A DNA stretch of 64,000 bases from Phoronis australis. Lineage: Eukaryota > Phoronida > Phoronidae. Shown here one piece after another: positions 9,548 through 19,714 of the stretch (within the stretch, counting starts at the first letter, position 1; each line of letters opens with the position of its first letter). The stretch covers positions 1 through 64,000 of the forward strand of contig NMRA01000132.1 in assembly GCA_002633005.1 (NCBI GenBank), written 5' to 3'. The notes under the pieces are model-generated. The model was not told where the DNA came from. It did no database searches and worked only from the letters and a program-made list of their open reading frames with translations. A program made the position numbers and the translations under genes.

Positions 9548-9919
9548 CTTCGACTCCCTTTTGGAATAAAGTCGGCACATGAAGTATTTCAGAGGAAAAC
9601 ACACGAGCTTATACAACGTTTACATGGCGTTGGGGTTCAGGCGGACGACTTCTTGGTAGTCGGTTTTAGGGACACTACAGAAGAAGCTGTACGTGATCAC
9701 GACAACAATCTCTCTACATTTTTACAATGATGCAAGGACAAGCATGTAGTACTGAACCGTAAGAAATTCAAGTTTAGGCAATCCTCTGTGGAATTCATCG
9801 GTCACATAGCCTCAGACAAAGGTATTCAGGCCGACCCAAGTAAAATCCAAGCTGTTTTGGACATGCCGACTCCAGAAGACGTCAAGGGTGTCCAGAGACT
9901 CTTAGGCATGGCATAATAC
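9548..9919 (+). pseudogene. Element B reverse transcriptase palm and thumb with nonsense codons
   Basis: Same frame as the upstream RT: LRLPFGIKSAHEVFQRKT (motif B), then QADD at 9638-9649 in place of YVDD (motif C, both Asp kept), then KFKFRQSSVEFIGHIAS of the thumb. In-frame stops are TGA 9728-9730 and TAA 9914-9916. By context these look like CGA and CAA codons changed by a C-to-T transition. Confidence 0.8.
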
Positions 9920-10228
9920 TTGGGTAAGTTTTTGCCCAACCTCTCCAGTATTGTGGAACCTTTGAGAGCGCTTACAAGAAAGGAAGTTCCTTGGTCCTGG
10001 GATGTGCAACAGGTGCAGGCATTTGATAAACTCAAGCAGGCCATCGCAAGTACTCCTGTTCTGCGATACTACAACCTGGATGAAGTCGCCAATTTATCTT
10101 CAACGACATCCAGAGCTGTCATCAAAGAGATGATAAGAATTTTCGCTGTACATGGTGTTCCACAGGAGGTCTTTAGCGACAATGGGCCTCAGTTCAGTGT
10201 TTGCAGCAAAATGGAATTTCGTGCATAA
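9920..10228 (+). pseudogene. Element B RT thumb fused to integrase by internal deletion
   Basis: 102 codons, same frame as the RT. The first half is the RT thumb end (GKFLPNLSSIVEPLRALTRKEVPWSW, read in pieces), stopping at YYNLDEV. At about 10090 it jumps directly to integrase core sequence (IRIFAVHGVPQEVFSDNGPQF), which contains the second catalytic Asp. RNase H, the integrase zinc finger and the first catalytic Asp are missing. The frame ends at 10226-10228 after a small indel following SDNGPQFS. Confidence 0.85.
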
Positions 10229-10886
10229 CACATCATCTCCTCGTTATGCGCAATCCAATGGCAAGGCAGAAAATGCAGTAAAGACGGTGAAGCGGTTGTT
10301 CAAGAAATGTCAGTCGGACAAAACCTCAGAATTTCAAGCTTTGCTTGACTGGCGAAACACACCGACTGAAGGTATGTCCACGAGCCCCGCTGAACGTCTC
10401 ATGGGACGAAGATGTCGCACCTTATTACCGATGACAGATCGCCTACTGGAGCCACGACACACCAAGGAAGGTGACATTCGAGATCTAAAAGGACGCAAGG
10501 AGCGACAGCGTTTCTACTACAATAAAGGCGCAAAGGATCTACCCATAATTGAGCTTGGTGATACTGTGCGTCTGAAGGTGCCGGGTGAGAACAAGTATAC
10601 CCCCGGAATCTGCCGCAACCAGGTCGGTCCACGTAGTTACGACATCCAAGTGGGACCAACGGTCTATAGGAGGAATCGGCGAGATCTGTTAAAAACAGAA
10701 GAGCCCAAGGTGGCTGATGACCACACAACACCCGAGTCACCCCCTGAGTCAACAACACCCGAGTCACCACCAATAACTCCAGAGGAGGATATTCCTAGAG
10801 CTCGTCCAGAAGGAGTCCAACCACGGCGATCGACTCGCGCGAGACATACACCACAGCGATTTGCGGACTTTGTTCTAAGTTCATAG
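10152..10886 (+). CDS. Element B integrase C-terminal part
   Basis: 244 codons; the real integrase sequence starts near 10200, after the frameshift. NTSSPRYAQSNGKAENAV carries the catalytic Glu. WRNTPTEG and RLMGRRCRTLLP follow, then an SH3-like tail (LGDTVRLKVPG, YRRNRRDLLKTEEP), a Pro/Glu/Ser/Thr-rich spacer with repeated TPESPP, and a basic end (RRSTRARHTPQRFADF). This end pattern is typical of Mag-type gypsy pol. The Met at 10152 is not a natural start. Confidence 0.8.
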   Translation: MVFHRRSLATMGLSSVFAAKWNFVHNTSSPRYAQSNGKAENAVKTVKRLFKKCQSDKTSEFQALLDWRNTPTEGMSTSPAERLMGRRCRTLLPMTDRLLEPRHTKEGDIRDLKGRKERQRFYYNKGAKDLPIIELGDTVRLKVPGENKYTPGICRNQVGPRSYDIQVGPTVYRRNRRDLLKTEEPKVADDHTTPESPPESTTPESPPITPEEDIPRARPEGVQPRRSTRARHTPQRFADFVLSS

Positions 10887-10917
10887 TTTTCTAGTTCAGA
10901 GACTTTAGATAAGCTTT

Positions 10918-10936
10918 CAGTTCAGAAAGGGAAGGA
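10918..10936 (+). promoter_or_regulatory. Polypurine tract of element B
   Basis: The purine run AGAAAGGGAAGGA lies just upstream of the 3' LTR, the position where plus-strand DNA synthesis is primed. Confidence 0.75.
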
Positions 10937-11113
10937 TGTGACGTGATGTTCGATTACACGTTTTATTCGGATTATTGGACTTTAGTCGTAATGATAGTTT
11001 AGTCAGAGCTACTTCCTGTTGTCATCAACTTCCTGTCTCAGACCATGAGGTCAGGATATAATAAAGTGATGTTTTATTAGTTAAAATTTACGAGTTAACA
11101 GCAATTCGTTACA
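10937..11113 (+). repeat. 3' LTR of element B
   Basis: 177 bp, same length as the 5' LTR, TGTGACG...GTTACA, with an AATAAAG site. It is followed at once by the GAAAT target duplication. Confidence 0.93.
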
Positions 11114-11118
11114 GAAAT
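11114..11118 (+). repeat. 5-bp target-site duplication of element B, right
   Basis: GAAAT, identical to 7477-7481. Confidence 0.85.
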
Positions 11119-11703
11119 GACAGTTGACCTAAGTTGTTGTGTAGGAGACAGGACTTTGATTTACCTGTGTGTCATCATCTTTTGCCTTGTGTAGTACCTA
11201 CTTCGTTAACTCAACATTGCTATAGTGTGAACATGTGCTTCAGGTGTGAAACTTATTACTTGTGTGTTTAACGAATCTATTCATTGTATAATGATGCTGG
11301 TTTTGGGTTCTGTGCTATGTACTCGTATTGATCCTGAGTAATGATACGTCATCGTTTCCACTTTATTGTATTTGCTAAATGTACTTCATTTCGTGTTTTT
11401 TTTTTGTTTTGATAGTTAAGTATGTTATGTTATGTTATTTGTTAGGTAAAACCCCAGTTTTACTGCGAGAAGCGGGATGTTATGAGGGTTATCTCCCCTG
11501 GTCATGCAGGGCTGTTATGAGTGTTATCTCCCCTGGTCACGCAGAGTTGTGGGATTTTGGGGGGTCAGCGATAATACACATCAAATGGTGGCAAGAGTTG
11601 CATTTTTTTAATCTTGTGAATCTATTGTTGTCGTATGGCCGGGCAGATTGGGTGATACGCCCAGAGCAACGTTACATTATGAAGTTAATTAAACATGCTA
11701 AAT
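11119..11703. other. Non-coding, probably the remaining tail of element A
   Basis: AT-rich sequence with no coding signal. It holds a 35-bp imperfect tandem pair starting at 11478 and 11513 (TGTTATGAG...TTATCTCCCCTGG) and a G-run near 11554 that could be an old polypurine tract. No LTR partner was found, so the right end of element A stays undefined. Confidence 0.4.
11478..11547 (+). repeat. 35-bp tandem pair with GTTATCTCCCCTGG
   Basis: Two adjacent 35-bp units, each starting TGTTATGAG and containing GTTATCTCCCCTGGTCA. The TG start and position after element A suggest duplicated LTR-edge material, but this is not proven. Confidence 0.6.
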
Positions 11704-11776
11704 TGTAATAGTATTGTGATTTGTACTGGAACTACACTTGCCTTATATGGCACAATTAGTTAGAATGGTTTATTAT
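11704..11776 (+). repeat. LTR fragment of element D family, cut at N 11777
   Basis: 73 bp starting TGTAATAGTATTGTG match the first 73 bp of the 3' LTR at 14476 with one or two differences. They end exactly at the single N. This is either the start of the 5' LTR of element D or a separate LTR truncated by the assembly join. Confidence 0.85.
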
Positions 11777-11777
11777 A

Positions 11778-12112
11778 NACTAGTCTGAAGTGGTCATATT
11801 TGAGCTTGTGCAATTTGTTATGTAATGATTTACTTATTATTAGGTGACTGAGTAGGCCCATTGAGGCTGGGGGGTGTGGTGAATAATCTGTCTTTTATAT
11901 TGTATTTACTGGTACCCTTATGTCACTATAATAAATAAATACACATTGTCCTCTGCTGTTGTGACAGTTCACTTGCACGGCAAATTTTAATGACATTTTC
12001 CAACGAATAATCATTACTTCTAAGTCTAGAAGTTTCAACTTGATATGACTGTCGCGGACACCACTAACAATTCTGTCACAAATAAATGTGTCTTCTATGT
12101 CACCATAGTCAC
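11778..12112. other. AT-rich non-coding stretch inside element D
   Basis: No coding signal. A G-rich run (11869-11877) is followed by a TG-start sequence with AATAAATAAAT and TTGTGACA near 11965. This could be a polypurine tract plus a short solo LTR, but I found no second copy to confirm it. Confidence 0.3.
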
Positions 12113-12371
12113 ATCCTTTTGCGCGATGCTACAGATCGGCAACAAAAGCCATAAGCGACTCACCGGCTTTCTGGTTGCGTTCCAAAAATGCTTGTCTGCG
12201 AATATTTCGGTACTTCTTGTGGCCATAGTGTTCATCAAAACATTTCAGTACCACGTCTAAATTATACCTGTCTTCCGGTGACAAATCAAATGTATTAAAC
12301 AATTTGACACCATCTGCCCCAAGGAGATGAAGTAAAATGTTTCCCAAACTTGAGTCAATTGAGTGATCCAT
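12113..12371 (-). pseudogene. Inverted gypsy gag fragment
   Basis: On the minus strand about 85 codons read as gypsy gag: LLHLLGADGVKLFNTFDL, LDVVLKCFDEHYGHKKYRN and RQAFLERNQKAGESLMAF. The last matches the gag core FxxRxQxxGES seen in element B (FNKRVQEPGESY). The piece faces the opposite way from the RNase H that starts 25 bp further right, so an inversion or a chimeric insertion must have occurred. The frame is open to 12434 on the right, but those codons are antisense to the RNase H region and are not gag. Confidence 0.65.
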
Positions 12372-12394
12372 TGCGAGAAATGAAAAATGCAGGC

Positions 12395-14249
12395 ACTTGG
12401 AAGTGGGGCGAAGCAGAATCGAAAGCTTTTTCAAGTATCAAGGAAGCTTTGTGTAACACCCCTGTATTAAAATACTTAGATGTCAACAAACCAAGTACAC
12501 TAAGTGTTGATGCTAGCTAGCACCAAGGGATTAGGTGCAGCAGTGATTCAGGATGATGATATTGTTGCTTATGCCTCTAGGGCGCTAACACCCACAGAAC
12601 AGCGATATGCTCAAATTGAGAAAGAGATGTTAGCTGTATGTTTTGGGTGCATTCGATTTCACAAGTTGATTTACGGTATGCCTGAAGTCACAATTGAATC
12701 AGACCATAAGCCTTTAGAGAGTTTATTTAAGAAGCCAATAGGCATGTCTCCGATGAGAATTCAAAGAAAGATGCTGAAACTTCAACCATACTCATTCAAT
12801 CTGGTGTACAAAAAAGGTACTACTATTGGTTTAGCTGATTGTTTGAGTAAATTACCTCACAATGGTGATGACAATTATGCTATCATGGATGACGAGCTCA
12901 TGGTTTGTAAAGTTGATACTCTGGCAAATTGTATGCATGATAAAATTGCTATGGCAACATGCGATGATGATGAACTGCAGTGTGTAGAGCAGTTAATTTT
13001 GAATGGTTGGCCAGAACATAGGTCACAAGTACCTCACATTGCATTACCTTATTGGGATTGCAGAGATCAATCAGCTACTTACAATGGTATTGTTTTCAGA
13101 GCAGATAGGGTATGTATTCCCACTACGCTCCGTCGGCACATGTTACGTGTGCTACACCAATCACATATGGGAATGACACGGACAAAACAAAGAGCTCGTG
13201 ATATTATATTTTGGCCGGGTATGAACAAACAAATTGAAGATATGATTAGCAGATGTGCTGCATGTTTGAAACATCGAAACTACCAGCCGAAAGAGCCAAT
13301 GAAATTGTTTGAGAAACCTATTCTTCCATGGAACACAGTTGCATGTGATTTGTTTGAATATGGAAACAGACACTACCTGTTGATGGTAGATTATTATTCA
13401 GGATTCATTGAAGTGTCTCCATTACCTTCTACGAATGCTTTTACAGTGATTAAGCATATCAAAGCAAGTATTGCACGTTATGGCATTATGGAGAAGTTAG
13501 TGTCAGATAATGGGCCTCAGTTTTCTAGTTTAGAATTCAGAGAATTTGTGGAAAACTATGGTATTATCCACATAACATCATCTCCAGGTCACCAGCAGGC
13601 AAATGGCCTTGCAGAGAAATCTGTTCATGTTATCAAGCAATTGATAAAGAAAACAAGTGAAACAAATGGTGATATATATTTGGCTTTGTTAGATTTGAGA
13701 AATACACCAAGAGATGGTATTATTGGGTCCCCAGTTCAAAGATTAATGGGTAGACGTACCAGGACATTATTGCCTACTTCGAATGCATTGCTGAAACCTG
13801 AAGCAATTAACCCTGATGAAGTGCATTCACAACTGTCCAATTATCAAATGAGACAAAAGAAGTATTACGACAGAAATACTAAACCATTGCCAGCGTTAAA
13901 CAATTCTGAGTCTGAACAAGCAGTGCGCATGAAAACTAAGAGTGGTTGGGAACCAGCAGAATTGGTTAAACAACATTCTGATACATCTTACATTGTCAAA
14001 TCAGGTGATGAAGCGCGAGAGTATCGTCGCAATCGACAAATGTTACTGTCCACTGCAGAATCTCCACATTCTGTATAGCCTAATTTGACCAGTGCATTTC
14101 GCCACAAAGTCAAACAAACACACAATCCTATTCAATCAACAAGTGACACTGATAATGATTCACCAGAGATTAAATCAAAACCTTTAGTTACAAGGACAGG
14201 AAGGGAAATCAAGAAACCCTCCAGGTTTAATGATTATATAACTTCTTGA
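12395..14249 (+). CDS. Element D RNase H and integrase polyprotein part
   Basis: The main open frame runs 12504-14078 (524 codons). RNase H starts one frame off at about 12395 (SKAFSSIKEALCNTPVLKY) and its first active-site Asp (SVDAS) lies before a frameshift near 12520. Later residues are intact: EKEMLAV, ESDHKPL and GLADCLSKL. Integrase has the H2C2 finger (LHQSHMG ... CAACLKH), catalytic Asp in VACDLFEYG, Asp in SDNGPQF and Glu in ANGLAEK, with exactly 35 residues between the last two. It ends with RLMGRRTRTLLP and YRRNRQMLL. A TAG at 14076-14078 stops the frame, but the same frame continues to a TGA at 14247-14249 with the basic end TRTGREIKKPSRF. The integrase core looks intact. Confidence 0.88.
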
Positions 14250-14461
14250 GTCAGTAAGTGTGTGTTACTGAGTATCAGTTTGCAGGAATAGCAAGTTTTG
14301 TAATTTGATTAGTCTGTTACGGTATGGTTAGATACTATTTGTTTATTATTTTAGCACTTAGCTGATAGTCTTGTTGAGTGAAACATCTGTTAGAATGGTA
14401 ATTTGTTTATCGTGATTAACAGTTGTTAATTTAGGTTTCTTAGTGCGACTTTCTTGTTTTT

Positions 14462-14475
14462 CAAAGAAAAGGGGA
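14462..14475 (+). promoter_or_regulatory. Polypurine tract of element D
   Basis: The run AAAGAAAAGGGGA lies directly before the 3' LTR. Confidence 0.75.
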
Positions 14476-14705
14476 TGTAATAGTATTGTGATTTGTACTG
14501 GAACTACACTTACCTTATATGGCACAATTAGTTAGAATGGTTTATTATGTAAGTCTTGCCAAACAGTTCTATGAAATGTGACTCATATGCATGTGGTCTT
14601 GTGTATTGCAAAAAACATGTTGTTGAACAGTAGTTAGTCAGTCCGCAATAAAGTAGTGTTCAAGTAAAGACGTCTTCTTTACCCCTCTCTCCACAAGCCA
14701 TTACA
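14476..14705 (+). repeat. 3' LTR of element D
   Basis: 230 bp from TGTAATAGTATTG to CCATTACA. It has an AATAAAG polyadenylation-like site near 14648. The first 73 bp recur at 11704-11776. Confidence 0.85.
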
Positions 14706-15047
14706 TTATGGGACCGATTTAAGGAGAGTGAAAGGCCAAATGGATTTCCGTTTTAGCCTGCTAATTAAGATGAAATCCAGCTGTAACTGTTTAAAACATT
14801 AACATATTCACTTAAAATTAGTAAATTGTTATTGCATTTTCCTAAAAGACCGTGATAAAGTAAAAATGAATACGTATTAATGTCAAAACTTAACATACAG
14901 TCATTTATCTTTTTACCCAAATAAAGCAAAATTTACAAAAGTCACCAAAACTTGTTGGATTGGCTTATTCTATCATTTACCACATTTTTTTAAATAGTTC
15001 AAATAAAAGTAGAATAGAAAGTTCAGTCAGTAAATTCACTGGAAACT
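14706..15047. other. Non-coding AT-rich stretch
   Basis: No coding signal, repeat or RNA gene seen. Confidence 0.5.
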
Positions 15048-15568
15048 TTCTGATGCCACAAGCATCTTCCTTGTTACAGTCTCTTTCTGAGGCCACAAGC
15101 ATCTTCCTTGTTACAGTCCCTTTCTGAGGCCTGTTCGTAGAAGGAACAATGTATCTCTTTCTGATGCCACAAGCATCTTCCTTGTTACAGTTTCTTTCTG
15201 AGGCCACAAGCATCTTCTCTTGTTACAGTCCCTTTCTGAGGCCACAAGCATCTTCCTTGTTACAGTCCCTTTCTGAGGTCACAAGCATCTTCCTTAATAC
15301 AGTCTCTTTCTGAGGCCACAAGCATCTTCTCTTGTTTCAGCACCTTTCTCAGACCACACGCATTTTCCTTGTTACAGCACCTTTCTGATGCCACAAGCAT
15401 CTTCTCTTGATACAGTCCTTTTCTGAGGTCACAAGCATCTTCCTTGTTACAGTCTCTTTCTGATGCCACAAACATCTTCCTTGTTTCAGCACCTTTCTGC
15501 TGCCACAAGCGTCTTCCTTGTTACAGTCCCTTTCTGAGACCACAAGCATTTTCCCTTGTTACAGTCCG
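15048..15568. repeat. 37-bp minisatellite, about 14 units
   Basis: Consensus CTTTCTGAGGCCACAAGCAT followed by CTTCCTTGTTACAGTCC. I count 14 imperfect units, some 38 bp through an extra T. Unit 3 carries a variant inner half. Since 37 is not a multiple of 3, all three minus-strand frames pass through the repeat without stops and give cycling peptides such as LVASERDCNKEDACG. These are not evidence of a gene. Confidence 0.92.
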
Positions 15569-18227
15569 TGTCAAAATATTCAACTACTTAGTGGTAAACA
15601 TTCGGAAGCAGACGAGTGAGGAGAAGAAGCCATCAAATAATTACAGAACAAAAAGGAAATAACTGACAAAAAAAATTCTAGGACACGTTGCCTTCACATG
15701 TGTGCTGGGCCCTTTTGCAGGTACCTTCAAACGCGATACACCCTAACCCCGACAATGAGGAAGCAGGCTATCGGTGTATTGGCGATGGAGGGCTCCCGGG
15801 TTTCTCGTTTTTTCTGTCAAAGACGGTTCGTATTCGAAGCTAACATAAGCAATGCCTGAACGGACAAATGTTGTAGAATGTTTCGGGAGAATGAAGGCAA
15901 TATGTTCGTATAAACCTTGGTCTAAAGAAGGCTCCATGCCAACCCCATTCGAAATCAAAATTGGTGGAGATATTTAGCAGAAGAGTACTCGACTTTTAAT
16001 GTGCCGCGTCGTCTCACGTAGCTTCTTCAAATTCACGAAAACGGGTATATGTCCAAGATCACCTCATGAACAAAAATGAGGCTGCGACTGAAAGATTCAT
16101 GTACTTCAGCAGGCTTGATATTATGTGGTTTGGACAGCATGTTGCTTATCACAGGCTACCACGCGAGCACGGCTCCTGTCCAAGACTATGATTAAGTTGT
16201 CCCTTTTCCTGTGGGATGACGTAGGACTATTTTTTTCACAATAAGTTCGCTTGCATTGCAACGATTTGAACATTCGAAAAAGGGTACCGTTTTCTGTCTC
16301 GCCGAATTGTGTATTGCCAACCTCGTTTGAAGATGGTCACAAACTCGCTCAATAGATGGCGCATGATAATTTTTAAGGAATTTCTGTTGGTATTGATTGG
16401 CACTGAACAGTTAGGCCAATTTGCAGTCCATAACATTAGAATCTACGGATAGACCTGGCTTGGGGGCAGATTTCAAGGTAGGTGTTGCATGTAGGTCCAG
16501 TGAATGTGGTTTGTTTGTATTTATGGACATGTTGGGAACGAGAAAAGATCACTTGCTCTGGTCGTGTAGCTTCATTCTTCTCCAAGATGACGAACCCCTG
16601 TTGCATTTGTGCATTGCTGGGTATAGCGACTGAGAAATCGGCTGCGATTCCAGGTAGTCATCAAAGAAGCGAGAATTGCCAAAAAGAGCAGTTGGTTGAC
16701 AGTACTTTTGGGACACATTTTTGGAATTTGTAGGAAATTTTCTTTCAAAATCCATTGTTGGCTTATGTCGCGCATTGGCAGGAAAGTGGTGGTTTTGGGG
16801 TGAAAAATGTCGATTTTGTATTTTTACCCCTTTTTTCGTAACCGACCTTATTTTTCAGTAGGAGTGAAAGGGTCAGAAATACAAGAGATAATAAAGTTTT
16901 TGTGATCATCTGTAGGGATTGTGATGTGAAATGACTCAGAACTTTTCATTCCTTGCATACAGTTTCCGACAGAGTGAAGGAAAGGTTAATCTTCTATTGT
17001 AAACAAATTACATCGTCACTGCCCTGGCCCCGTAGGTCATGCCAATCAAGTGCTATCTGCTTGTAAACAAACAGAACAATTAAATAAAACTTATTAAAGT
17101 TAGTCTGCAACCACAACTGGGAACACCTCTTAGGGTTGACTGAATATGTACATTTAAATGCCTGCTTTTATGTGAACAGTATGAATTTTAAGACAAAAGA
17201 TATGGTATTATTGTTGACGTTCCTTTGGAGGTGCCGTGAAGGTGCCGGGAAAAGGTCACGCCCAGAGGGATAGGAGGATCAAAGGGCGCATCGTCTCCAT
17301 TTTGTTTTTAAACCACAAGTGGTAGAATCATTGATTTAAGATGAACAAAAAGCGACCGGAGTCGTGGCTACACCTGAAAATAAAAACAAATATCTTGGTT
17401 GTTGTTTGATTTGAATGTAAAAAGACACCGTTATTTGATATCATTTGTTAACATACACGCGATACCGTAAGCAGTGGCAAAATGTGATCCCACTCTGAAC
17501 ACAACTCGACCAAAAATAATCGCAACGCCGGACCCGGGTGACAATAGCTACCAGAAGGACCGTGGAATTGACGGGTGCAGCACAGATCACGAATTTTGCC
17601 CATTTGGCGGGAAATCGGTCGACGACAGGTCGACGACCAGCAGCAGACCATCAACCGTCTGCTAGATGTCGTCAACTGAATAGCTTCTGTGGTCGACATT
17701 TGGGTCGACAAACTGGTCGCCTAGGTTGGAAGACCGATTCGGATTATGCGTACCACCAGTCGGTAATAACCATTTTGTGACTCGATTGGAGAATTTTGGT
17801 ATCTAACTGTTTGCTTTTCGCTCTCTCAACTTTCTCTCAACTTCATAAACATGGATGTACTTAAGAACTGCGTGAAATTAAAACAAAGTAAATGTTGACT
17901 TGGAATTACCCATGGGTGTTAAAATCAAATGTGAAATAGTCTGGCGTAGACACGATTTCGAAGCGTGTTTTACGAATAACAATCAAGAAACGCTGACAGT
18001 CAAATTGCATGAAAGTACAAAAACAACACTGGACGTGTTACGACGGCAGATGACTTCAAGTCGGAAAATCATGTTCAAAGAGTAACTCGCAATTGTGCTT
18101 CACTGCCAGTTCCTCTGACACATGCATCGCCTGAAAATCTCTCACACAGACATGGGCACTCTCCCCCTGACACCTGAGCCGCATTTACTGCAGAGATGCC
18201 CTACCTTCGACATCCTAAGGTGCCAGA
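15569..18227. other. 2.66 kb without recognised features
   Basis: Only short frames (under 90 codons) in all six readings, none with a known motif. There is a local GTCGAC-rich patch at 17618-17710. No tRNA, LTR or TIR pattern was seen. Confidence 0.5.
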
Positions 18228-18233
18228 CATGGC
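18228..18233 (+). repeat. 6-bp target-site duplication of palindromic element, left
   Basis: CATGGC directly precedes the left terminus AGTAGTATAG and recurs at 24304-24309 directly after the right terminus. Confidence 0.85.
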
Positions 18234-18621
18234 AGTAGTATAGTAAGAGGTTTTGGAGTCTTATTTTGAGGCTCCTCGGTCAAAGGTCATCTATGTAAAA
18301 GGAAAAGGTCAAAGGTCACGTGGAATAATTGCGATCGGAAGGGACACCATCCGTCTACCGGATGTGTCAATGACGTCACGACTCATGACGTAATAGGTTT
18401 AATTGGTTAGAGAGGCACCTCGATGCCCGTTTTGCGGCTCCTAGCAACGGATCGAGAATCGAAACAAAAGAGGGATGCTGAATAAGAACAAAACGTGGAT
18501 TACCTTCGTTCGTGTGCGCCGACTGTCGTCGTTGTATATTGTGTATTCTGTCTCATCAAAAACAAAGGCGTATACAAAAGGGGATAACCACCCAACCCAA
18601 CAACAGATGTCCCGTAAAGTC

Positions 18622-18823
18622 TAACCCAGGCCCCGACGGTACTAAGCGAATCGTACTCGTAATAATAAGAAGCGACCAGATAACACAGAACATAAAACCG
18701 ATAGCGTTTAAACGTGTATTAATGAAAAACCAACACTACAAAAATCATACAAATATAAAATCATCAAAACTTGTCCGAATTAAATGTTCTAAGGTCCAGT
18801 GGTGACACCGTCGTCGAGCACTC
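18622..18823. other. Left-arm-specific 202-bp segment
   Basis: The arms match up to GTAAAGTC at 18621 and again from GTCGTTTGGG at 18824. In the right arm the segment is replaced by 23823-23915, which holds CTTAAG palindromes and an N. One short frame reading through its start has SNPGPDG, like the end of a 2A peptide but without the usual DVE before it. Confidence 0.75.
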
Positions 18824-19200
18824 GTCGTTTGGGATAAAAGTAGGTGAACGCTCACCTCTCTTGCAGGTAGGTATACATAGTGTTGGAAATAGTCTGACCA
18901 ACTAAGAGAGAAAAGAAACTTTTCGTGTTTAACCGAGAATTACTAACGGCATACAAAAGTGAATAAAAGCGGATGAATGCGAAGTGTGACGTCAAGTTTT
19001 CGTACACAAATATACACAAAGCACCGTCTGAGCTTTGACAAATCTTACATAATCACCACATAAAACCTAGGCTGACACAAACACGTCTGGGCATACACGC
19101 GTCGCAAATAAATGATTGTCTTTATGTTATTAGGTGCTACGCAAAGTTTACAAAAAGACCTCGGTAATATAAGTAAACCGAAGAGACGACTGAGTTAGCT

Positions 19201-19667
19201 GTGAGTTATCATTTGCTTCTCTTAGCCAGACTTTTAAGTTTCGTTTCGCGTACGTAGTATTCAGCCTTTCGTTGTTTTTGACCAACCGTCTATACTCTAT
19301 ATTTTTATTTCATTTTGTAGATTTTCTATAATCAATATTCAATATTCAATAACTTTTTTATTATTTTTGTCTATTTTATGTTAACCATCCTCTGAAGTTG
19401 TATAAAGGTTTGTCACCCACACTACCTCTGTGGTGAGTTTATCGTAAACAATTCCGATTATTTCAAAATTTTTATTCTCTTTTTCCGTAAGAAAACAATT
19501 TAACAGACATCAACTACCAATTTACCAATTTCAATCTAATAATCTCCGTAGCTTAATACGATAAGTTACAATGCGCGTTTAGACTTTGAATATATGTATA
19601 CGAGTTGCGACTACATTAATCCGTCGACAAATTCTGAAACACAGCGATCGTTAGTTTTAGTGTCTTT
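19201..19667 (+). repeat. Arm-internal tandem unit 1 (left arm)
   Basis: Starts GTGAGTTATCATTTGCTT and ends TTAGTGTCTTT. A diverged second unit follows at 19715-20169. Both are mirrored in the right arm (about 22420-22890 and 22930-23410). Confidence 0.8.
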
Positions 19668-19714
19668 ATCAAACAAATTCGCAATAAAGTCCATGCTCCA
19701 TCCTCGTGCTAGCG

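Larger units (their letters stand above)
7482..11113 (+). mobile_element. Ty3/gypsy (Mag-like) retrotransposon B, internally deleted
   Basis: A complete insertion of 3632 bp: 177-bp LTRs of equal length (7482-7658 and 10937-11113), GAAAT on both sides, a purine tract before the 3' LTR, and gag-pol between. RT wording (PRRVPVPLREPLKAKLEA, LDPKHLNEALLREHYEMP) fits the Mag-type gypsy lineage. RNase H and most of the integrase front are missing at a join near 10090. Gag to RT sits in one reading frame interrupted by five nonsense codons. It lies inside the tail of element A. Confidence 0.93.
11704..14705 (+). mobile_element. Ty3/gypsy retrotransposon D, rearranged
   Basis: Parts in order: 5' LTR piece (11704-11776), N, 600 bp of unrelated AT-rich DNA with a minus-strand gag piece, then RNase H and integrase (12395-14249), a purine tract, and a 230-bp 3' LTR. 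Gag, protease and RT are missing in the expected order. The flanks do not show a matching 5-bp duplication (TAAAT on the left, TTATG on the right), so the left and right ends may not belong to one insertion. Confidence 0.75.

Noticed and set aside
14977-15549. Minus-strand ORFs with repeated LVASERDCNKEDACG
   Set aside because: They are translations of the 37-bp minisatellite; all three frames are open because of the repeat.
18512-18805. ORF of 97 codons with SNPGPDG, like a 2A peptide end
   Set aside because: The D-V-E part of the 2A consensus is missing, the frame crosses the point where the two palindrome arms diverge, and no LINE domain follows it.
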